Assembly: GCF_042643145.1 (NCBI RefSeq)
Contig: NZ_JBHRSA010000029.1
Location: forward strand, 1 to 29,014
Reading direction: 5' to 3'
Length of the DNA stretch: 29,014 nucleotides
DNA from: Virgibacillus_O xinjiangensis
GTDB lineage: Bacteria > Bacillota > Bacilli > Bacillales > Amphibacillaceae
Part shown: in pieces, positions 24,105 to 29,014 of the stretch
Position numbering within the stretch: the first letter of the stretch is position 1
Layout of the letters: each line of letters starts with the position of its first letter
Position numbers and translations under genes: made by a program
Notes under the pieces: model-generated
Database searches by the model: none
What the model was told of the DNA's origin: nothing
What the model saw: only the letters and a program-made list of their open reading frames with translations

Positions 24105-25178
24105 CTAGTCCCTGCGCCGGCTCCCTGAAGCGGCGAAGAGCAATGCGCCTATGCCGAGCGCGGCGACAGCGGTGATGCCGGAGTATTTGGAGGCTTTCAT
24201 ATATAGACTGCTTGAGCGGACATGGCCGACATTCGTCCCACGCTCATGCAGACCGTATCCCGCCTGGTAGAGGGCATTCGGCTCAGGGGACTCCACCGGA
24301 ACGTTCTTATGCTGCGTGCGGGACAGGTAGGCTTCCACCACTTTGTCCGTCAGCCTTGGCGCAAGCGTTCCGAGCAGGGAGGCGATCTTCGCCTGGGATC
24401 CGACATACATATCACGCTTCGGATGTTCAGCCGCATGGAGAATGGCCTCGGCAATCGCGTCAGGCGGGTAGATCATCCCACCATGTGCCGGATGTTCCTC
24501 CATGTAGTTCCCTGCATGTTCATTATACGGGGTGTCGATTCGGCCGGGATGGACGAGAGTGATGGAAATTGGCGCCTGTTCTGCTTCCAATTCCATCCGC
24601 AGGCTGTTCGTCCAGCCGTGTACAGCATGCTTGGCTGCAGAGTAGGTCGATTGGATCACGGTGCCGACATCACCGAAAATGCTGCCGACATTGATCAGCG
24701 CACCCGTCGATCCACGTTCTTTGAAATGCGTGACAGCGGCACGGGAGCCGTATACGACACCCCAGAAGGTCGTGTCGAACATTCGTTTGATATCTCCCTC
24801 ACTGACGTCCATCGCCCGGCCAAAAATCGTAATACCGGCATTGTTCACCCAGGTGTCAAAGCCGCCAAATTCATCTATTGCTGTGTCTGCGATCCGCTGC
24901 ACGTCCTGTGACTTCCCGACGTCCGCTTTCACCCAGACAGCTTCATGTCCCAATCTGTTCAATTCATCCGTCAATTGTTTCAATGCCTCTTCATTCCGGG
25001 CGGCAAGCACCACCTTCGCGCCTTGTGCAGCAGCTTTCCTGGCGGTGACCAAGCCGACACCGCTGGATGCTCCGGTGATGACGATGACCTGATCCTTCAG
25101 CTTTTTCAGCGAAACCTGCTGTCCAAAAGGGATGCCGTCTTTCTTCCAGTCATATGATTGATTGTCCTGATGATCCAC
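24105..25178 (-). CDS. SDR family oxidoreductase with C-terminal membrane helix
   Basis: 357-residue classical short-chain dehydrogenase/reductase. Rossmann nucleotide motif TGASSGVG (35-42), NNAG (112-115), and catalytic Ser166, Tyr179 and Lys183 (GSIFGD, YSAAK) are all present, so it should be an active NAD(P)-dependent alcohol/ketone oxidoreductase of unknown substrate. About 100 residues follow the SDR core, ending in a hydrophobic helix (SGITAVAALGIGALLFA) and a basic tail (SGSRRRD), so the enzyme is probably tail-anchored to the membrane. GTG start with AAGGAGG nine bases upstream. It is a single-gene unit, convergent with the ZIP-like gene. Confidence 0.9.
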   Translation of the reverse strand: MDHQDNQSYDWKKDGIPFGQQVSLKKLKDQVIVITGASSGVGLVTARKAAAQGAKVVLAARNEEALKQLTDELNRLGHEAVWVKADVGKSQDVQRIADTAIDEFGGFDTWVNNAGITIFGRAMDVSEGDIKRMFDTTFWGVVYGSRAAVTHFKERGSTGALINVGSIFGDVGTVIQSTYSAAKHAVHGWTNSLRMELEAEQAPISITLVHPGRIDTPYNEHAGNYMEEHPAHGGMIYPPDAIAEAILHAAEHPKRDMYVGSQAKIASLLGTLAPRLTDKVVEAYLSRTQHKNVPVESPEPNALYQAGYGLHERGTNVGHVRSSSLYMKASKYSGITAVAALGIGALLFAASGSRRRD

Positions 25179-25386
25179 TATTTTTGACCTCCTTCATTGC
25201 CATGAGCAAGATGAATCCATCCGCTTTTCAGTTTTCCCATACCGAGTAAAAATACACGACAGTTTCAGTGAACAGAGGAGAGACGTGGAGGAAAAAGCAG
25301 GCAATACATGTAAGGAAATTCAATGAATAGGATGAGGGCAAAAAGCGAAAGGTAACAGGGTAATTCAATTAAGAGGAGGAATCTCA

Positions 25387-25620
25387 ATGTCCACACAACA
25401 AGCACAACAAACCCTTCAACAGATCGGCCAAATCGCCCAGCAGCTGGCCCAGCAGGAGCAGCAGAATGCACAGCAGCTGCAACAGCAAGCACAAAATCAG
25501 ACCGGTACCCAAATGAGCGCCCAGCAACAGCAAATGGGTCAGCGTGAACAGAATGCTGCCCAGCAATTGCAGCAGATCCAGCAGCTTGTCCAGCAGTGCC
25601 AACAGCAAATGACTCAGTAA
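25387..25620 (+). CDS. Glutamine-rich small protein, probable helical hairpin
   Basis: 77 residues, 39 of them glutamine. Non-Gln residues fall in heptad order: L10, I13, A17, L20, E24, N27, L31 in the first half and M50, E54, A57, L61, I64, V68, C71, M75 in the second, separated by a Thr/Gly break (TGTQ). It should form two amphipathic helices, possibly an antiparallel coiled coil, with one Cys. No signal peptide. The ATG has GAGGAGG upstream and a strong terminator follows, so it looks truly expressed. I do not recognise a family; spore-associated Gln-rich proteins of Bacillaceae are a possibility but this is inference. Confidence 0.75.
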   Translation: MSTQQAQQTLQQIGQIAQQLAQQEQQNAQQLQQQAQNQTGTQMSAQQQQMGQREQNAAQQLQQIQQLVQQCQQQMTQ

Positions 25621-25626
25621 TTGTCT

Positions 25627-25658
25627 AAGGAACCCATCGCCGGATGGGTTCCTTTTTT
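25627..25658 (+). terminator. Intrinsic terminator of glutamine-rich protein gene
   Basis: AAGGAACCCATC (25627-25638) pairs with GATGGGTTCCTT (25643-25654) around GCCG, followed by a T run. Confidence 0.9.
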
Positions 25659-25756
25659 ATAGTATGAAGTAAAACTTCCTCTGGGTTTGATTGTGGGAAA
25701 GCATGGAAAAATCAGTTTTATGTAGAATTCTAATTCACATTTCGCATGGAAATATA

Positions 25757-25790
25757 AAATCCGCCATATTTCCCGGGAAATGACGGATTT
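25757..25790 (-). terminator. Hairpin downstream of yjbQ-like gene, probable terminator
   Basis: AAATCCG (25757-25763) pairs with CGGATTT (25784-25790), and inside it ATTTCCCGGGAAAT is a perfect 14-base palindrome. On the reverse strand a T-rich stretch (TTTTATATTT) follows. It is the only stem near the end of the reverse-strand yjbQ-like gene. Confidence 0.55.
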
Positions 25791-25844
25791 ATATTTCTCT
25801 TCTTATTTATTCTGTCAAAAGGTGGAACTTCCTGGTTCCGTTTG

Positions 25845-26249
25845 TCAGCCTTCCATCAGCTTGACGACATATTTGCGGTTTCGGCGCGGGCCATCGAACT
25901 CGCAGAAATAGACGCCCTGCCAGGTGCCGAGCACCAGGCTGCCGCCGGAAATGATCAGTGTCTGGGCATGGCCGACTGTGCTGACTTTGAGGTGGGAAGC
26001 GGTATTTCCTTCCATATGCTTATCCTTTGGATGGTCCCATGGATAAACCTCATCCAGTCGCGTCAGCATATCTGTTTTAACATCCGGGTCGGCATTTTCG
26101 TTGACCGTAATGCCTGCGGTCGTATGCATGGAGGAAACCACTGCAATGCCGTCCTGCAGCCCCTCTTCTTGAATGAACCTCTCAATTTCCCGGGTGATGT
26201 CGATCATCTGTGAATGGTTGTTTGTGTCGAGATGGAACGTTTTCTGCAT
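25845..26249 (-). CDS. YjbQ/UPF0047 family protein
   Basis: 134-residue protein of the YjbQ family (secondary thiamine-phosphate synthase enzyme; the in vivo role is uncertain). Family signatures: MHTTAGITVNENADPDV (41-57) with His42, conserved His78, His86 and His94, and the C-terminal SGGSLVLGTWQGVYFCEFDG (101-120). The frame runs upstream to 26312, but AAAGGA (26263-26258) sits eight bases before the ATG at 26249 and five before another ATG at 26252. Either is possible and the longer starts are unlikely. The family usually forms a trimer with a cleft holding the conserved His residues. Confidence 0.88.
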   Translation of the reverse strand: MQKTFHLDTNNHSQMIDITREIERFIQEEGLQDGIAVVSSMHTTAGITVNENADPDVKTDMLTRLDEVYPWDHPKDKHMEGNTASHLKVSTVGHAQTLIISGGSLVLGTWQGVYFCEFDGPRRNRKYVVKLMEG

Positions 26250-26378
26250 CATGCTCATCCTTTCGTTCGTTGGTGTTTCTTCCATTCTACTAAATGGCGG
26301 CAGGGGATGCATGTAATGAGGGTCGGAATTGTGTTTTTCGACAGATTATTGCGCCATTCCCGCCATAACCCGCTTTGG

Positions 26379-26407
26379 TTGCTTAACCGGAATCTTTCCC
26401 ATAAGAT
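26379..26407 (+). promoter_or_regulatory. Possible promoter of DMT transporter gene
   Basis: TTGCTT (26379-26384), a 17-base spacer and TAAGAT (26402-26407). Matches are moderate; it is the best-spaced pair in the gap. Confidence 0.35.
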
Positions 26408-26445
26408 ATAGTTTGTTATCAAAACAGCTTAGGAGATGACCTGAA

Positions 26446-27384
26446 GTGACAAGTATATTTCAACATAAATGGGCAGTCATCGGGATTGCCATTTTCTGTT
26501 CTATATTATGGGGGAGTGCTTTCCCTGTCCTGAAAGTGAGTTATGAGGAGATGCAGATGGCGCCGGATGATCCGGTAGCGAAAATCGTGTTTGCGGGAAT
26601 CCGCTTTCTGCTGGCGGGATTGATCATCCTGGCAGGTCTGCTGTTCACGAGCCGGAGGCATCTGTTGGTCACCCGCCGCCAAGTGCCGGTGCTGATTCTG
26701 TTCGGAATCACCCAGACATCTATCCAGTACTATTTCTTCTATAATGGACTGGCCCAAGTATCGGGCATGCAGGGTTCTATTTTATCTGCGAGCGGCACAT
26801 TTTTCACCGTGCTGATTGCGCATTTCTTTTATATGAATGACCGTTTGAATTGGAAAAAAATGTTCGGTCTCATTGCCGGTTTCTCGGGAATCGTACTGGC
26901 AAATTGGGGCCAGGAACTACAAATAAGTTTCACATGGACCGGAGAAGGGTATATGCTACTTGCAGCACTTACCAGCGCGATTGCTACCATCATGGCGAAA
27001 GAGTTGGCAGTCGGCATCCATCCATTTGCACTGACCGGATGGCAGCTGACGATCGGCGCCGCGCTCATGCTGATGATCGGCCTGCCGCAAATGGAGGAAA
27101 ACGCGATTGTCTTCACGCCATTCGGCTGGGGACTGCTGCTCTATTCAGCACTCCTCTCTGCCGTAGCATTCGCCCTGTGGTATTCGATTTTGAAATACAA
27201 CAAAGCTGGAGAAATAAGCATGTATAAATTCATCGTCCCCGTCTCGGGCACCGTCCTGTCCGCCATCTTCATCCCGGGCGAGCATTTGAATATATACATC
27301 TTCGCCGCCATCGCATTGGTGGCCATCGGAATAATCGCCATCAATTACCGCGGAAGAAAACTGCCGGAGAAGGATATGGCATAA
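26446..27384 (+). CDS. DMT superfamily (EamA-type) transporter
   Basis: 312-residue membrane protein with ten hydrophobic segments and two EamA repeats (about 12-148 and 162-298). Signature stretches are FCSILWGSAFPVLK in helix 1, GIRFLLAGLIILAG in helix 2, and LLYSALLSAVAFALWYSILKY and VSGTVLSAIFIPGE in the second half. EamA proteins usually export amino acids, metabolites or other small molecules; the substrate cannot be told. GTG start with AGGAG ten bases upstream. No clear terminator follows; instead the 21-bp repeat array begins about 20 bases after the stop. Confidence 0.9.
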   Translation: MTSIFQHKWAVIGIAIFCSILWGSAFPVLKVSYEEMQMAPDDPVAKIVFAGIRFLLAGLIILAGLLFTSRRHLLVTRRQVPVLILFGITQTSIQYYFFYNGLAQVSGMQGSILSASGTFFTVLIAHFFYMNDRLNWKKMFGLIAGFSGIVLANWGQELQISFTWTGEGYMLLAALTSAIATIMAKELAVGIHPFALTGWQLTIGAALMLMIGLPQMEENAIVFTPFGWGLLLYSALLSAVAFALWYSILKYNKAGEISMYKFIVPVSGTVLSAIFIPGEHLNIYIFAAIALVAIGIIAINYRGRKLPEKDMA

Positions 27385-27404
27385 GGGGAAGGCGCCCGCT
27401 TCTT

Positions 27405-27575
27405 TGACTCGGGCGACGCATTCCCATAGCTCGGGCCGCGCATGGTCGCAGTCGGGCGACAGCACGTGCTACTTGGGCCGCACATCAGCTCAGTCGGGCG
27501 TCAGCACATGCCGCCCGGGCCGCGCACCATAGCAGTCGGGCGCCAGCACGCGCCACTCAGGCCGCGCACCAGTGC
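27405..27575 (-). repeat. 21-bp tandem repeat array (GGCCYGAGTG family), reverse orientation
   Basis: Eight units with CGGGC/TGGGC cores at 27411, 27433, 27454, 27475, 27496, 27517, 27538 and 27559 (one step of 22, the rest exactly 21). Two subtypes alternate (AGTCGGGCGNCAGCAC and TTGGGCCGCGCACC-like), so the higher-order unit is 42 bp. It fills most of the 311-base gap between the DMT and GDSL genes; nothing else was found in that gap. Confidence 0.9.
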
Positions 27576-27695
27576 ATCCAGGCCCCATCCAACGCACTAC
27601 CTATTAATCTAATGTTTTACGCAATGCACGAACCACATATTTTAGTAGAACGACAGAATAGATTCCAACGATAATCAATTAAATGAGGTGATAGT

Positions 27696-28319
27696 ATGTC
27701 AGCCAAGCGAGTGGTCTTTATTGGAGACAGTATTACGGATGCGGGGAGGCGTACGGATCCGGAGGAATTGGGGAATGGTTATGTACAGTTGGTGCGTGAT
27801 TGCCTGGTGACTTCTTATCCGGACCAGGATTGGGAGATTTTCAACCGTGGGGTAGGCGGTGATCGGATCGTTGACCTGCAGGAGCGTTGGCAGGATGATG
27901 TTATTGATTTGAAGCCTGATGTCTTGTCCGTTTCCATCGGCATCAATGAGGTGTGGCGCCAGATCGATGAGCCGAACATGGAGCAGGTGTATGCAGCGGA
28001 TTACGAACGGATTTATGAAGAGCTGTTGTTGAGAGTGAAGGAAGAGACCGATGCGAAAATCGTCTTAATGGAGCCTACCGTGATTGAAGAGGATCCATTT
28101 GCCGGCGGGAATGAAAAGTTGAAGGGATATGTGGAAGCTGTCCAGCGCCTGGCAGAGAAATTCGACGCAATACTGGTGCCGACACACGAGGCATTCCTCC
28201 AGTATCTGAACGCTAATAACCATGAGAAATTGACGACAGACGGCGTGCATATGAACCGACTTGGCAATATGCTGATGGCCTCGACATGGCTCAAGACAGC
28301 TAGAGAAAAAATTGTGTGA
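27696..28319 (+). CDS. SGNH/GDSL-family hydrolase
   Basis: 207-residue cytoplasmic esterase/lipase-like hydrolase of the SGNH superfamily. Block I FIGDSITD with nucleophile Ser12, block II Gly in NRGVGGDRI, block III IGINEVW (Asn of the oxyanion hole) and block V DGVHMN with Asp182 and His185 are all in place, so it should be active. No signal peptide, so an intracellular substrate such as a deacetylated sugar or carbohydrate ester is likely; this is inference. The ATG is preceded by GAGGTGATAGT. It is a single-gene unit with a strong terminator at 28361. Confidence 0.92.
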   Translation: MSAKRVVFIGDSITDAGRRTDPEELGNGYVQLVRDCLVTSYPDQDWEIFNRGVGGDRIVDLQERWQDDVIDLKPDVLSVSIGINEVWRQIDEPNMEQVYAADYERIYEELLLRVKEETDAKIVLMEPTVIEEDPFAGGNEKLKGYVEAVQRLAEKFDAILVPTHEAFLQYLNANNHEKLTTDGVHMNRLGNMLMASTWLKTAREKIV

Positions 28320-28360
28320 GTCCTAGACTGACCGTGCGTCGTTTAGGAATACTATATAAG

Positions 28361-28398
28361 AGCAGTCCAATCTGGATAGAGATTGGACTGCTTTTTTT
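28361..28398 (+). terminator. Intrinsic terminator of GDSL hydrolase gene
   Basis: AGCAGTCCAATCT (28361-28373) pairs with AGATTGGACTGCT (28380-28392) around GGATAG, followed by seven T. Confidence 0.92.
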
Positions 28399-28431
28399 GG
28401 TGGTTGGACTGAATGGGGCAGCTGTTGTTTG

Positions 28432-28445
28432 ATCAAACGTTTGAT
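28432..28445. promoter_or_regulatory. LacI-type operator-like palindrome before the second 20-bp array
   Basis: ATCAAACGTTTGAT, a perfect 14-bp palindrome with a central CG, the form seen in operators of LacI/PurR-family regulators. It overlaps TTTGATCAAA (28428-28437). No gene follows before the array, so the assignment is tentative. Confidence 0.35.
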
Positions 28446-28460
28446 TAATTATTTTTGTGG

Positions 28461-28952
28461 CGGTATATCCGCGGGAGAGCTGCGATATCAGCAGGAGGTA
28501 CGCGGAATCAGCGGGAGAGCTGTGATATCAGCAGGAGGCGCAGGAAATCGGCGGGAGAACTGGCATATCAGCAGGAGGCACCGGAAATCGGCGGGAGAAC
28601 TGCGATATCAGCAGGAGGCGCAGGAAATCGGCAGGAGAGCTGGGGTATCGGCAGGAGGCACGCAGAATCGGCAGGAGAGCAGGGGTATCGGCAGGAGGCA
28701 CGCAGAATCGGCAGGAGAGCAGGGGTATCAGCAGGAGGCACGCGGAATCGGCAGGAGAGCAGGGGTATCAGCAGGAGGCGCAGGAAATCGGCGGGAAAGC
28801 TGTGATATCCGCAGGAGACGCAGGAAATCCGCGGGAGAGCTGGAATATCAGCAGGAGACGCAGGAAATCGGCAGGAGAGCTGTGATATCAGCAGGAGAGC
28901 TGGCATATCAGCAGAAGGCGCCGGAAATCGGCGGTAGAACTGCGGTATCAGT
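28461..28952. repeat. 20-bp tandem repeat array (GATATC family), second locus
   Basis: 24 full units plus a part unit, each exactly 20 bases with no indel. Subtypes alternate (TGNGATATCAGCAGGAGGCG and CAGGAAATCGGCGGGAGAGC), giving a 40-bp unit. The unit at 28881 is a hybrid (left half of one type, right half of the other), and there the alternation slips. The consensus matches the array at 17841-18272 (GATATC-N-GC-N-G-N-AGGCGC). Long open frames across it exist because 20 is not a multiple of three and the repeat lacks stops; they are not regarded as genes. Confidence 0.95.
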
Positions 28953-29014
28953 CAAGTCCTCATTGTTGTGTAAATTCTAGTTACAATTTTTCAACCACTT
29001 ATTGATTATATGGA
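28953..29014. other. Right edge of window
   Basis: 62 AT-rich bases after the repeat array. No gene or site could be assigned before the window ends. Confidence 0.5.

Noticed and set aside
24222..24911. Forward frame of 229 codons opposite the SDR gene
   Set aside because: Antisense shadow of a gene with complete catalytic motifs; no family resemblance of its own.
28429..28980. Long forward frames (183 and 116 codons) and a reverse frame (112 codons) across the second GATATC array
   Set aside because: The 20-bp period is not a multiple of three, so each frame cycles through all phases of the repeat and stays open only because the unit lacks stops. Starts lack ribosome sites and the products are low-complexity.

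Overview
The window looks like chromosomal DNA from a low-GC Gram-positive, most likely a spore-forming and probably salt-tolerant member of the Bacillaceae. The evidence is strong AAGGAGG-type ribosome binding sites in front of ATG, GTG and TTG starts, U-rich intrinsic terminators, strongly acidic secreted wall proteins, and families typical of this group (YheC/D-type ATP-grasp, TagO, LytR-CpsA-Psr, DUF1659/DUF2922/YvrJ, YrhK, YjzC, YjbQ). No rRNA, tRNA, CRISPR array, intact insertion sequence or prophage is visible. Genus is inference only.

Layout. (1) 1-8.5 kb is a cell-wall block: two paralogous secreted autolysins, each with a signal peptide, an acidic stalk and seven peptidoglycan-binding repeats, but ending in different catalytic domains (an amidase and a glucosaminidase). 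A convergent/divergent YheC/D-like ATP-grasp gene lies between them, and tagO (first step of teichoic acid synthesis) follows. (2) 8.5-11.7 kb is a reverse-strand pair: a sodium/solute symporter followed by a YtcJ-like amidohydrolase. (3) 12-14.4 kb holds two LytR-CpsA-Psr (LCP) ligases, which would attach TagO-initiated polymers to peptidoglycan. (4) 14.5-16.7 kb holds small genes: DUF1659, DUF2922, YvrJ, a coiled-coil membrane protein, and a 59-residue two-helix membrane protein with its own promoter and terminator. (5) 16.7-18.3 kb is gene-poor and carries two kinds of tandem repeat array. (6) 18.3-20.1 kb is a MerR regulator plus a CNNM/CorC-type transporter. (7) 20.2-21.5 kb is a UDP-sulfoquinovose synthase-like epimerase standing alone. 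(8) 21.8-28.3 kb is a run of single housekeeping or accessory genes (YjzC-like, YrhK-like, DUF1259, a ZIP-like membrane protein, SDR, a glutamine-rich small protein, YjbQ, DMT transporter, GDSL hydrolase). (9) 28.4-29.0 kb is a second long repeat array.

The most unusual content is between the genes. Two families of short tandem repeats recur. One has a strict 20-bp period built on GATATC (17841-18272 and 28461-28952). The other has a near-invariant 21-bp period built on GGCCYGAGTG (five loci, both orientations). Both show higher-order dimers of about 40 or 42 bp in their longer arrays, and the spacing is kept almost without indels although the bases diverge. The period is close to two turns of B-DNA, so sites would recur on one face of the helix. 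A role in protein binding or chromosome structure is a hypothesis, not something the sequence proves.
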